From contig CANNCP010000005.1 of the NCBI GenBank assembly GCA_947503145.1, forward strand, positions 124,001 through 188,000: DNA of 64,000 bases, in the 5' to 3' direction. Positions 1 to 8,800 of this stretch are shown one piece after another (positions within the stretch are counted from its first letter, which is position 1; every line of letters starts with the position of its first letter). A program made the translations under genes and the position numbers. Source of the DNA: an uncultured Roseovarius sp. GTDB taxonomy: Bacteria; Pseudomonadota; Alphaproteobacteria; Rhodobacterales; Rhodobacteraceae. A model generated the notes under the pieces. That model was not told the DNA's origin and did not search any database. It worked only from the letters and a program-made list of their open reading frames with translations.

Positions 1-180
1 CATCTTTTTTCCTTGTCAGCGACGAGGGAGCAGACCCCCAGCTTTCGGGCGATGTAGCCAATTTGGCTCAAATCGTCCAGCCTTGCGCCGGTTTAGCGGT
101 TTCAGGCGCGATTTCCTGCCGTTGGCGCGGGCTTAGAAAAAGGCCTGAACCACCTCATCTGGTGGGGCATTCCGCGCAAC
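1..180. other. left edge: possible start of an outgoing minus-strand gene
   Basis: No gene is contained here. On the minus strand an ATG lies at positions 3 to 1, preceded by an AAGGA-like ribosome site about 6 bases upstream, so a gene may begin here and leave the window. Only its start codon would be visible, so no product can be named. The rest is the 3' flank of the dikinase gene; I see no clear terminator hairpin. Confidence 0.25.
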
Positions 181-2721
181 CTACCCGATCTTGTCACGTA
201 CAGCCAGCTGTGCGGCAGCCAGTCGCGCCACCGGAACCCGGAAGGGAGAACAGGACACATAGTCGAATCCGGCGGCCCGGCAGAAGGCAATCGATTCGGG
301 GTTACCACCATGCTCGCCGCAGATCGACAACACCAGATCGGGCCGCGCGGCGCGCCCGCGCTCGGCCGCGATTTGCAGCAACTCGCCCACACCGTCGGTA
401 TCGAGCGTATGGAACGGATCCTCGGGGTAGACCCCCAGCCGGACATATTCGGACATGAACCGGCCCGCGTCATCGCGGCTGAGCCCATAGGTCATCTGCG
501 TCAGATCATTGGTACCAAAGCTGAGAAACGACACTTGCGGCGCAATCTCGGCGGCGCGCAACGCGGCGCGCGGGGTCTCGACCATGACGCCGAGGCGGTA
601 GGTAAAGTCCTGCCCGGTCTCGGTCCGGACCGCCGCTGCTACCGCATCGACCCGCGCCTTGACCAATTCGACCTCGCGGCTGGCCGAGACCAGCGGAATC
701 ATGATCTCGGGTACGATGGGGTCGCCCTCGCAGCTGACCTCCAGCATCGCCTCAAAGATGGCGCGCGACTGCATCTCGTAGATCTCGGGCACGGTAATCC
801 CGAGGCGTACACCGCGCATGCCCAGCATCGGGTTGTATTCGCTCAGCGCGTCAACCCGGCGTGTCACGACCGACAGCGGCAGGTCCAGCGCCTCGGCCAG
901 TTCGCGCAGACCGGGCCGGTCGGACGGCAAGAATTCATGCAGGGGCGGATCAAAGAGCCGAATGCAGACCGGCTGGCCGTGCATGATGCGAAAAAGATCG
1001 GCAAAGTCGGCGCGCTGCATCGGCAACAGCAGCTCCAGCGCGGACGCCCGGTCGGCGCTGGTATTGGCAAAGATCATCTCGCGCATGACGGTCATGCGGG
1101 TTTCGTCAAAGAACATGTGCTCGGTCCGGCACAGACCGATTCCCTGCGCCTTGAAATTGCGCGCAACCAGTGCATCCGCGGGCGTGTCGGCGTTGGCGCG
1201 CACCGCCAGATCACGCACATCATCGGCCCACCCCATGAGCACACGAAAACTGTCGTCATGGCCCGCGTCCAGCAACGGTGCCTTGCCAAACAGAACCTGC
1301 CCGTTGGTCCCGTCGACGGTGATCACGTCACCCTCGTACAGCACCCGGCCATCAGGTGCGGTCAGCCGGTTCTTGCCCGTCTGGAATCGCAGGTCCGACG
1401 CCCCCACGACGCAGGGCAGGCCGATACCGCGCCCGATCACGGCGGCGTGGCTGGTCATGCCGCCGCGTTCGGTCAGGACGGCAACCGAGGCATGCATGCC
1501 GCGGATATCCTCGCTGCTGGTCTCGCGCCGCACCAGCACGCAGGCCTCGCCACGCGCGGCGGCGGCCTGCGCAGCTGTGGCGGTAAAGACGATCTGTCCG
1601 GTGGCCGCACCCGGACTGGCGGCGATGCCGGTGCCGATCACGTCGCGTGGCGCCTCCGGGTCCACCTGTCGGTGCAACAGCTCGTTCAGTGCGCGCGGCT
1701 CAATGCGCATCAGCGCCTCTTCGCGAGAGATGATCCCATCTTCGGCCAGGGCCACGGCGATGCTGACGGCGGCCCGGGCATTGCGCGCCACGCGCACCCC
1801 GTCGAGCACGAAGAGCTTGCCATTGTTGATGGTGAATTCGCACTGCATCTCTTCGCGCAGCCGGGTCCGCATCAGCGCGGTGTGATCCTTGAGCTGGGCA
1901 AAGGCCTCTGGTGCCAGCTCTTCCAGCGACGGGCCGCGCGGGTCGCGCCCCAGATAAAGCGCATTGACACCCGAGCTGAGGGCGTCGCGGCCCTGGCTCT
2001 GGCTGAGGTAGCGCCCGGTCATCTGGCGTTCCCCGGTCAGGCTGTTCACCAGTTGCAGCACGCCAGAGCCGCACTCGCCGCGCCCCAGCCCCATGACCAT
2101 TTCCTGTACCACCAGACCCAGCCCTGCATCGCTTGGTGCGCCCTTGGCCTGACGCAGCAGGCGCGCGGTCGTGCCGCTCCATGCGCGCGCCATCGAGCGC
2201 AGGACCTCGGCCAGTTGCACGGCCGGGTCCTGGGGAAATGGCTCTTCGGTCTCGTCCTCATAGGCGGCGAGCGCCTCGGCCAGCCCCGCCTCGGGGTCGT
2301 CGGACACATCGTCGAGCGTATCGGCATCCAGCCGGGCCACGTGGATCGCATAGGATTGCACAAAGCGCAGATAGAGCTTTGCCGCCGCCTCGGCCCCGAT
2401 CCGGGGGGCGAGTGCCGCGCGCGCGGCGTCGGTCATGCCAATGTTGAGGATCGCCCGCGGCCCGCCCCAGTCCGGGTCCTCGGAGGACGGGCGCACGCAG
2501 AGCAGGGCGCTGTCCCCCAACAGGCCGATCAGCGCATTCATGTCCGGCAAGTCGCCTGCCGCGATCCGCTTTACCGCATCAAACGACAGCGCGACCGTCC
2601 GCGGCACCGGCAGATCGAGCCGCACGAGCCGCTGCAGGCATTTCGCCCGGCCGCCGTGGGTCCGGTCCGCGATCGGGGCGTCGGGCGTGATCAGCGTGAT
2701 ATGTGGGTCGGGTTGCTGCAC
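181..2721 (-). CDS. ppdK: pyruvate, phosphate dikinase (PPDK)
   Basis: Interconverts pyruvate, ATP and phosphate with phosphoenolpyruvate, AMP and pyrophosphate in the cytoplasm, at the glycolysis/gluconeogenesis node. The 846-residue protein has the family order: an N-terminal ATP-grasp region (about 20-330), a swivelling phosphohistidine domain with the motif GGMTSHAAVIGRG (catalytic His near residue 423), and a C-terminal PEP-binding barrel that includes FGTNDLTQ and the active-site Cys of CGEHGG near residue 798. It is slightly shorter than typical PPDK (about 870-900), mostly at the N-terminus. The start is a GTG at 2721 with AAAGG upstream; no in-frame ATG is better placed. It is transcribed alone, about 140 bp from glyS. 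PEP synthase is unlikely because the fold order and motifs are those of PPDK. Confidence 0.93.
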   Translation of the reverse strand: MQQPDPHITLITPDAPIADRTHGGRAKCLQRLVRLDLPVPRTVALSFDAVKRIAAGDLPDMNALIGLLGDSALLCVRPSSEDPDWGGPRAILNIGMTDAARAALAPRIGAEAAAKLYLRFVQSYAIHVARLDADTLDDVSDDPEAGLAEALAAYEDETEEPFPQDPAVQLAEVLRSMARAWSGTTARLLRQAKGAPSDAGLGLVVQEMVMGLGRGECGSGVLQLVNSLTGERQMTGRYLSQSQGRDALSSGVNALYLGRDPRGPSLEELAPEAFAQLKDHTALMRTRLREEMQCEFTINNGKLFVLDGVRVARNARAAVSIAVALAEDGIISREEALMRIEPRALNELLHRQVDPEAPRDVIGTGIAASPGAATGQIVFTATAAQAAAARGEACVLVRRETSSEDIRGMHASVAVLTERGGMTSHAAVIGRGIGLPCVVGASDLRFQTGKNRLTAPDGRVLYEGDVITVDGTNGQVLFGKAPLLDAGHDDSFRVLMGWADDVRDLAVRANADTPADALVARNFKAQGIGLCRTEHMFFDETRMTVMREMIFANTSADRASALELLLPMQRADFADLFRIMHGQPVCIRLFDPPLHEFLPSDRPGLRELAEALDLPLSVVTRRVDALSEYNPMLGMRGVRLGITVPEIYEMQSRAIFEAMLEVSCEGDPIVPEIMIPLVSASREVELVKARVDAVAAAVRTETGQDFTYRLGVMVETPRAALRAAEIAPQVSFLSFGTNDLTQMTYGLSRDDAGRFMSEYVRLGVYPEDPFHTLDTDGVGELLQIAAERGRAARPDLVLSICGEHGGNPESIAFCRAAGFDYVSCSPFRVPVARLAAAQLAVRDKIG

Positions 2722-2826
2722 TGCGGCACCTTTCTTCTTCGGCGCAGCATACGCCTGACGCGGGCCATGGCAAGGGTTTGATCGCGCAATGGATCATGGA
2801 TGATCGCCTGTGGTGTCGCACGAACC

Positions 2827-2854
2827 CGCCCCGGACCTGATCAGGCCCGGGGCG
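2827..2854. terminator. palindromic hairpin after glyS
   Basis: A GC-rich inverted repeat (CGCCCCGG ... CCGGGGCG around the palindrome CCTGATCAGG) lies 10 bases beyond the glyS stop on the minus strand. There is no T tract. A similar palindrome with core GCCCCGGA/TCCGGGGC lies at 19517-19537, so it may be a dispersed palindromic repeat serving as a transcript end. Confidence 0.45.
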
Positions 2855-2863
2855 CGCGGGGTG

Positions 2864-5131
2864 TTACCCCTCCACCCGCGTGAGGTCGGCGACCTCCAGA
2901 CAGATCCGGCGGATGCGGCTGAGCAGGTTCAGCCGGTTGCGCCGCACGATACTGCTGTCGGTGTTGACCTGCACGGCCTCAAAGAACGCATCAATGGGTG
3001 CGCGCAGCGTAGCCATGGCGGACATGGCGCTGGCGAAATCCTCGGACGTCAGCGCGGCGGTGATGATCGGCGTCTGGGCATCCAGCGCGGCAAAGAGCGC
3101 GCGTTCCTCGTCCGTCTCGGCGAATTTGATATCTGCGCCGTAGGAATATTCGACGCCATCCTTTTCCTCGGCCTGGGTCAGGATGTTGTTGGCGCGTTTG
3201 AACCCTTGCAGCAGGTTCTCGCCATCGTCGGTTTTCAGGAAATCGCTGAGGGCTGTGGCGCGTTTGACCAGCAGGGCGAGGTCGTCATTGCCGGGCATGG
3301 CGATGCAGGCGTCGATGACGTCATGGCGGATGCCTTGGTCGCGCAGATAGACTTTCAGGCGGTCGTGGAAGAAGGAGAGGAGGTCATCGTTTCGAGCTTT
3401 AACGATTTCGGCACCTCGGTTGGCAGTGGGCATGATTGCCACGAAATCAGCTTCTGTCCTCAAAGGAACATCGCCTAACTTAGCAGATTTTAAAATATTG
3501 AGTGCACTCAGAAGACCATCATTGCTCAATGCCGCTGAACCTGCCTCTTGGAAGGTGTCTTCGATCTTCTTTTTTTCGAGCAAGTCAACGCATGCCTTCA
3601 TTGAAAGCAGCATTGAGATCGTGATTGGCGTAGAAATCGGTAACGTTACCCCATTCTCCACCACCAGCCGAATAATCCCCAGAGCCGCGCGGCGCAGCGC
3701 AAACGGGTCTTTGCTGCCGGTCGGTTTCTCGTCAATCACCCAGAAGCCGGTCAAGATATCCAGCTTGTCCGCCAGCGCCACGGCGACGGACACGGGTGCG
3801 GCGGGCACGTCGTCCGATGGCCCCAGTGGCGAGTAATGCCCTTGCGCGGCGGCGGCGACTTCGGCGGGCATTCCGGCCGCCTCGGCATAGTAGCGCCCCA
3901 TCAAGCCCTGCAATTCGGGGAATTCATTGACCATCTCGGAGGACAGATCAGCCTTGGCCCAGCGGGCGGCCTGTTCGGCCAGATCGGGGTCGGCACCCAC
4001 GGCGGGGGCGACTTCGCGCGCCAATGCCGCGATACGGTCGATGCGTTCGGCCTGGCTGCCTAGTTTATTGTGGAACGTGACGTTATCCAGCGCATCCAGC
4101 CACGGCTGACCGCCGGTCTCGGCCACGCGTAAATCGTTCTGCCAGAAGAACTTGGCATCCGCCAACCGGGCCGACAGCACCTTTTGATTGCCGCCCAGAA
4201 TGGTCGCGCCGTTATCCGCCGTCTCGCGGTTGGCGACGGTGATGAACCGCTCGATGCGCCCAGTCTTTGGGTTCTTTACGGAAAAGAACTTTTGGTGCTC
4301 CTTCATCGAGGTTTGCAGCACTTCGGGCGGCAGATCGAGGAACTCTGCGCCGATCTCGCCCATCAGGGCGACCGGCCATTCCACCAGCCCCGCAACCTCG
4401 GCCAGCAGGCCGCGATCCTCGACTACTTCCAGCCCGGCGGCGAACGCCTGATTGGTGGCGTCCTGCCAGATCGCCTCGGCGCGCTCGTCTGCGTCAAGGA
4501 TGACGTGATGCGCCCGCAGCGCGCTCTGGTACTGATCAAAGGACGTCACCTTGAACGCACCGGGCGCCATGAAACGGTGCCCTTCGGTGCTGTTGTCCGC
4601 CTTGATCCCGTCCACCTCCATCGCCACGACACTGGCCTCGCCCGCGTCGTCGGTCAGGACGCACAGAATCGAATGCAACGGGCGCACCCAGCGCAGGCTG
4701 CCACTGCCCCAGCGCATGGATTTGGGCCAGGGGAAATTGCGGATGACGCTTTCCAGCACTTCGGCCACGATCACATCCGCCGGGCGGCCCGGTTTGGTGA
4801 TACGGGCAAAGTAGACTTGGCCCTTTTTCTCGTCGCGGACCTCCAGCGCGTCGCGGCTGACACCGGCGCCGCGCAGAAAACCCTCGATGGCCTTTTCGGG
4901 CGCGTCGGTGTGCGGGCCCTTGCGTTCTTCGTGGGTGGTGGGCGATGCCGCCAGCAGCCCCTGCACCGTCAGCGTCAGGCGGCGGGGCGTCGAAAATGCG
5001 GCGGCACCCGCATAGGTCAGACCGGCCTCCACCAGCCCGTCCGTCATCCGTGTGCGCAGGTCGCCTGCCGCGCGAGATTGCATCCGTGCGGGGATTTCTT
5101 CGGAGAAAAGTTCGATCAGCAGATCAGGCAT
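2864..5131 (-). CDS. glyS: glycyl-tRNA synthetase beta subunit
   Basis: Beta chain of the alpha2-beta2 glycyl-tRNA synthetase; it binds tRNA-Gly and is needed with GlyQ for charging. The N-terminus (PDLLIELFSEEIPARMQ), MRWGSGSLRWVRP and the C-terminal HD/anticodon region (FFHDRLKVYLRDQGIRHD) are diagnostic. At 755 residues it is longer than the usual roughly 690. The surplus is a block of about 75-80 residues (around 497-577, bases about 3400-3640) that is visibly lower in GC and uses more A/T-ending codons than its surroundings. It sits between the conserved IIRLVVENG and DDLLSFFHDRL segments and keeps the frame. It lies downstream of glyQ with one small gene between, the usual order in this group. 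Confidence 0.96.
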   Translation of the reverse strand: MPDLLIELFSEEIPARMQSRAAGDLRTRMTDGLVEAGLTYAGAAAFSTPRRLTLTVQGLLAASPTTHEERKGPHTDAPEKAIEGFLRGAGVSRDALEVRDEKKGQVYFARITKPGRPADVIVAEVLESVIRNFPWPKSMRWGSGSLRWVRPLHSILCVLTDDAGEASVVAMEVDGIKADNSTEGHRFMAPGAFKVTSFDQYQSALRAHHVILDADERAEAIWQDATNQAFAAGLEVVEDRGLLAEVAGLVEWPVALMGEIGAEFLDLPPEVLQTSMKEHQKFFSVKNPKTGRIERFITVANRETADNGATILGGNQKVLSARLADAKFFWQNDLRVAETGGQPWLDALDNVTFHNKLGSQAERIDRIAALAREVAPAVGADPDLAEQAARWAKADLSSEMVNEFPELQGLMGRYYAEAAGMPAEVAAAAQGHYSPLGPSDDVPAAPVSVAVALADKLDILTGFWVIDEKPTGSKDPFALRRAALGIIRLVVENGVTLPISTPITISMLLSMKACVDLLEKKKIEDTFQEAGSAALSNDGLLSALNILKSAKLGDVPLRTEADFVAIMPTANRGAEIVKARNDDLLSFFHDRLKVYLRDQGIRHDVIDACIAMPGNDDLALLVKRATALSDFLKTDDGENLLQGFKRANNILTQAEEKDGVEYSYGADIKFAETDEERALFAALDAQTPIITAALTSEDFASAMSAMATLRAPIDAFFEAVQVNTDSSIVRRNRLNLLSRIRRICLEVADLTRVEG

Positions 5132-5203
5132 GGCGCGTCAGGTCCGATTGGCTAGGGGTATGAGCGGTGGATAACGGCAAGGCGTGGCAGGGTCCAGAGC
5201 CGG

Positions 5204-5731
5204 TCAGTAGACCGAGGCAGGCGGAGTGGGGCAATCATCCGGCGCGTGGCGGCCATCAAAGACAATCGCGCCACAGCGGTTGATCTGGTGCCAGACCCAG
5301 CCGCGCCCATCCTCGTGGATAGCCACGATCCTGTCGATTCCGTACTCGATGTTCTCGGTGCCCAGAAAGGCCAATGCGCGGCCTTCTTCCAGCGCCGCCC
5401 CCACCGCCTTGGCGTCAAAGCAATCAAACCAGCCGGGGGCGACCAGAGGCTCGGCCTTGTCATAGGAGACATAGGTTTCGGTCAGCATCGCGTGGTTCAT
5501 CGACGTGGTGAAACACGCGCGATACCGGATCGGAGAGCTGGTGGCGTCGATGGCACGGAAATCGTCATAGAGCACCGGCTCGGGCATGCCGGTGATCAGC
5601 GAGGTGATCTGCACGTCTGTGTGTCCGTCGGCCGCAACCTCGTCGTAGAAGGCATAGACCTGCAGGTAATACATCCCGCCCCCCGCGACGAGCGCGCAGA
5701 CAACGATGGCGATGGTGAGGATCTTACCCAT
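5204..5731 (-). CDS. small membrane-anchored protein between glyQ and glyS (DUF6446-like)
   Basis: Function unknown. The 175-residue protein starts with an uncleaved-looking membrane segment (ILTIAIVVCALVAGGGMYYL, residues 4-23), followed by a soluble, probably periplasmic domain with four cysteines (RACFTT, FDCFDA, INRCGA and the C-terminal DDCP), which could form disulfides. From memory, a gene of this type (I believe DUF6446) commonly sits between glyQ and glyS in Rhodobacterales. The position, 55 bp after glyQ and 72 bp before glyS on the same strand, fits co-transcription. No catalytic motif is visible, and nothing in the sequence links it to translation beyond its location. Confidence 0.8.
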   Translation of the reverse strand: MGKILTIAIVVCALVAGGGMYYLQVYAFYDEVAADGHTDVQITSLITGMPEPVLYDDFRAIDATSSPIRYRACFTTSMNHAMLTETYVSYDKAEPLVAPGWFDCFDAKAVGAALEEGRALAFLGTENIEYGIDRIVAIHEDGRGWVWHQINRCGAIVFDGRHAPDDCPTPPASVY

Positions 5732-5786
5732 CAGATACCACCGCCGGTCTTGGCGTGACGGCGGACAGCGCCGGATGCAGGCAGGC

Positions 5787-6716
5787 TCATGCCGCCCACC
5801 CGCCGGCCAGGGTCATCACAAAGGCATCGGCGCATTTCTTGGCCAGTGCGCGCACGCGGCCGATATAGGCCTGCCGCTCAGTCACGGAAATCACGCCGCG
5901 CGCATCCAACAGGTTGAAGACATGGCTGGCCTTGATGCACTGGTCATAAGCGGGCAGCGCCATGACGATGCGGCGGCCGGTCTTGGGGTCGATGTCGGGG
6001 ACCTCCAGAATGCGGGCACATTCGGCCTCGGCGTCGATGAAATGCTGCAGCAGCATGTCGGTATCGGCCACGTCGAAATTCCACCGCGCATATTGCGCCT
6101 CGGCCTCGCGGAACACATCGCCGTAAGTCAGCGGGATCGGTGCGTCGGGGTCGTTGAACGGCAATTCATTGCCATCGTCGTACCCCAGCACATACATCGC
6201 CAGCCGCTCCAGTCCGTAGGTCAGCTCGCCCGACACGGGGGCGCAGTCATGCCCGCCGACCTGCTGGAAATAGGTGAACTGGCTGACCTCCATCCCGTCG
6301 CACCAGACCTCCCAGCCGAGCCCCCAGGCACCCAGTGTCGGGCTTTCCCAGTCATCCTCGACAAAGCGGATATCGTGCAGGTCCATGTCGATGCCGATTG
6401 CGCTGAGCGATCCCAGATAGAGCGCCTGAAGGTCCGGCGGACTGGGTTTGATGATCACCTGGTACTGGTAATAGTGCTGCCAGCGGTTGGGGCTGTCGCC
6501 ATAGCGCCCGTCTGTCGGGCGGCGTGACGGCTGGACATAAGCCGCAGCCCAGGGGCGCGACCCAAGCGAGCGCAGCGTCGTGGCCGGGTGGAACGTGCCG
6601 GCCCCCACCTCCATATCGTAGGGTTGCAACATCGCGCAGCCCTGCTCGGCCCAATAAGCTTGCAGCCGCAGGATGATCTCCTGAAAGCTGCGAGGATTGT
6701 TTCCGTTTTCCGCCAT
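5787..6716 (-). CDS. glyQ: glycyl-tRNA synthetase alpha subunit
   Basis: Catalytic alpha chain of the bacterial heterotetrameric glycyl-tRNA synthetase (class II), which forms glycyl-adenylate and charges tRNA-Gly. Diagnostic segments near the N-terminus are [18 protein letters not shown] and [17 protein letters not shown], followed by [16 protein letters not shown]. With the ATG at 6716 (AGGGG about 7 bases upstream) the protein has 309 residues, matching the family; the reading frame is open further upstream, but those 19 residues look non-native. It is first in the order glyQ, small membrane protein, glyS. Its start faces the gene at 6866, so the 149-bp gap probably holds divergent promoters. 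Confidence 0.97.
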   Translation of the reverse strand: MAENGNNPRSFQEIILRLQAYWAEQGCAMLQPYDMEVGAGTFHPATTLRSLGSRPWAAAYVQPSRRPTDGRYGDSPNRWQHYYQYQVIIKPSPPDLQALYLGSLSAIGIDMDLHDIRFVEDDWESPTLGAWGLGWEVWCDGMEVSQFTYFQQVGGHDCAPVSGELTYGLERLAMYVLGYDDGNELPFNDPDAPIPLTYGDVFREAEAQYARWNFDVADTDMLLQHFIDAEAECARILEVPDIDPKTGRRIVMALPAYDQCIKASHVFNLLDARGVISVTERQAYIGRVRALAKKCADAFVMTLAGGWAA

Positions 6717-6865
6717 GATCGCCCCTCGGGATGTGTCCCTGAAATCGCCCGTACTACCTACGGGGCGGATCATTTGGGGTCAATCGGCCCCAATCACCTA
6801 AATGAGGCATATATTTTAGATGCATTGCACCGCAGATTTGTTAAAACTCTCTGAAATTAAACGAA

Positions 6866-8695
6866 ATGCGACAGGCAAGGGTTATTTCATCTATGGTACG
6901 GACATTTTTGGCGGCAGTTTGTGTGCTTTTTCTGGCGGCTCAAACGATGGAGGCCCAACAATCACCCTCTGATCAGGCGAATGTCTGGGTCCAGATCGAG
7001 GCGCAATCCAGTCTCAATGCCATCAACGAGGCACTTCAGCGCCGCGCCGGCCAGTTACAGGACGTGAACGGCTTCTACCTAGGCTCCGGCTGGTACGGTG
7101 TCGCGCTGGGTCCGTATACTCCGGACGATGCGCAGCGCATCCTGACTGCGCTGCGCGCAGAGCGGCGCATCCCGCGCGACAGCTACATTGCCGAAGCGGG
7201 TGATTTCGAACGTCAGATATGGCCCATCGGCGAGGACCAGCTGGCGACAGCCCAAGCCGCTGTGCCGACCGTCATCGAAGAGACCGAACTGCAGGTCACC
7301 CAAACAGAGCCGCAGATCACGACCGAAAGCACCGAGGACACCGCGGCATTGGTCCAGCCCGAACCCGAAGTCGTGGAAGAAACCCCGCGTGAGGCGCGCG
7401 CGAGCGAAAGCCGTCTCAGCCGAGACGAGCGTGCGGCCCTTCAGATCGCGCTGCAGTGGAGTGGTCATTACGCCGGGCGGATCGACGCCGCTTTCGGCGC
7501 CGGTACGCGCCGGTCAATGGCAGCGTGGCAGGCCGAGAACGGTTACGATCAGACCGGCATTCTGACCACCAGGCAGCGCGCACAGCTGCTGGGCCAGTAC
7601 AATGCGGTGTTGGACGGCATGGATTTGGCGATGGTCAGCGATCCACAAATGGGGATCGAGATGATCCTGCCCACCGGCATCGTGGAATTCACCCGATACG
7701 AACCGCCCTTTGCCCATTTCGATGCCACCGGCGATATTCCCGCCCGCGTGTTGATGATCAGTCAGGAGGGCAATCAGGACACGCTCTTTGGCCTCTATGA
7801 CATCATGCAGACGCTGCGCATCGTGCCGCAGGATGGCCCACGCGAGCGCGGCAGCAACAGCTTCACCCTCATCGGCGAGAGCGCCACGATGATCTCGCAA
7901 ACCGAAGCGACGCTGAAGAACGGCCAGATCAAGGGCTTTACCCTCGTCTGGCCAGCGGGCGACGAAGAGCGCCGCACCCGCATCCTGTCGGAAATGCAAA
8001 AGAGTTTTACCGCGACCAGCGGTGTGCTTGACCCTGCGGTGGGGTATAATGACGAGCAGAGCATCGACCTGATTTCCGGCCTTGAAATCCGCAAACCGAT
8101 CCTGTCGCGTTCCGGGTTTTACGTGGATGCGGTCGGCACTGTCATCACCACAACCGAAGTTCTAGAAAATTGCGGGCATATCACCATTGACGACGAATAC
8201 GACGCCGAGATCGTGGCGCAGAACGATGCACTGGGCATCGTCGTGCTGCGGCCCAAAGCGGCGTTAACGCCGATGAATGTCGCCGCCTTCCGGCAAGGCG
8301 CGCCGCGCCTGAAATCGGACGTGGCGGTGGCCGGGTATTCCTATGGCGGCGTGCTGGGCGCGCCATCGCTGACCTATGGCGAAGTGGCGGAGCTGCGCGG
8401 CCTGAACGGCGAATCAGAGCTGAACCGGCTGGAACTTGCCGCGCTTGATGGCGATGCGGGCGGGCCGGTCTTCGACATTGGTGGCGGGGTGCTGGGCATG
8501 TTGCTGCCACGGATGAGCGGCGAACGGCAACTGCCCGATGGCGTCAGCTTTTCTGCGGATGCCGAGGCGCTGCAACAGGTACTCATGGACGCGGGCGTGC
8601 AGGTATTGGTCGCGGGCGATGCGGGTCAGATCCCGCCTGCCGAACTGACCGACCGCGCCAACGGCATGACGGTGCTGGTCAGTTGCTGGGAATAA
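6866..8695 (+). CDS. exported SPOR / peptidoglycan-binding / degenerate trypsin-fold protein
   Basis: Likely a periplasmic or envelope protein. After a signal peptide (VRTFLAAVCVLFLAAQ, cleaved near MEAQQ) comes a SPOR-like repeat (about 25-105: WVQIEAQ ... GWYGVALGPYT), an acidic linker, a PG_binding_1 domain (about 190-245: LQWSGHYAGRIDAAFGAGTR), a middle domain, and a C-terminal trypsin-like fold (about 405-590). In that fold the three catalytic positions look substituted: TTTEVLENC where TxAHxxxxC is expected, NDALGIVVL where the Asp should be, and GDAGGP in place of GDSGGP. It is therefore probably a pseudoprotease, perhaps a binding module. Translation may begin at 6866 or at the ATG at 6893; the latter gives a neater signal peptide. 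It is divergent from glyQ. Confidence 0.85.
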   Translation: MRQARVISSMVRTFLAAVCVLFLAAQTMEAQQSPSDQANVWVQIEAQSSLNAINEALQRRAGQLQDVNGFYLGSGWYGVALGPYTPDDAQRILTALRAERRIPRDSYIAEAGDFERQIWPIGEDQLATAQAAVPTVIEETELQVTQTEPQITTESTEDTAALVQPEPEVVEETPREARASESRLSRDERAALQIALQWSGHYAGRIDAAFGAGTRRSMAAWQAENGYDQTGILTTRQRAQLLGQYNAVLDGMDLAMVSDPQMGIEMILPTGIVEFTRYEPPFAHFDATGDIPARVLMISQEGNQDTLFGLYDIMQTLRIVPQDGPRERGSNSFTLIGESATMISQTEATLKNGQIKGFTLVWPAGDEERRTRILSEMQKSFTATSGVLDPAVGYNDEQSIDLISGLEIRKPILSRSGFYVDAVGTVITTTEVLENCGHITIDDEYDAEIVAQNDALGIVVLRPKAALTPMNVAAFRQGAPRLKSDVAVAGYSYGGVLGAPSLTYGEVAELRGLNGESELNRLELAALDGDAGGPVFDIGGGVLGMLLPRMSGERQLPDGVSFSADAEALQQVLMDAGVQVLVAGDAGQIPPAELTDRANGMTVLVSCWE

Positions 8696-8800
8696 CGTAT
8701 TCTGCAATGCGCCCGACCTGTGGGCCCATTGCAGGATGACCCCGCCGCCGGAACGCGCTAAAGCGGGCAGGACGCGCCCGCAACGCACGGAAATCTGCAT

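Noticed and set aside
310..2781. 823-codon open frame antisense to the dikinase gene
   Set aside because: His/Arg/Gln/Gly-rich translation without domains; a shadow of the high-GC dikinase gene.
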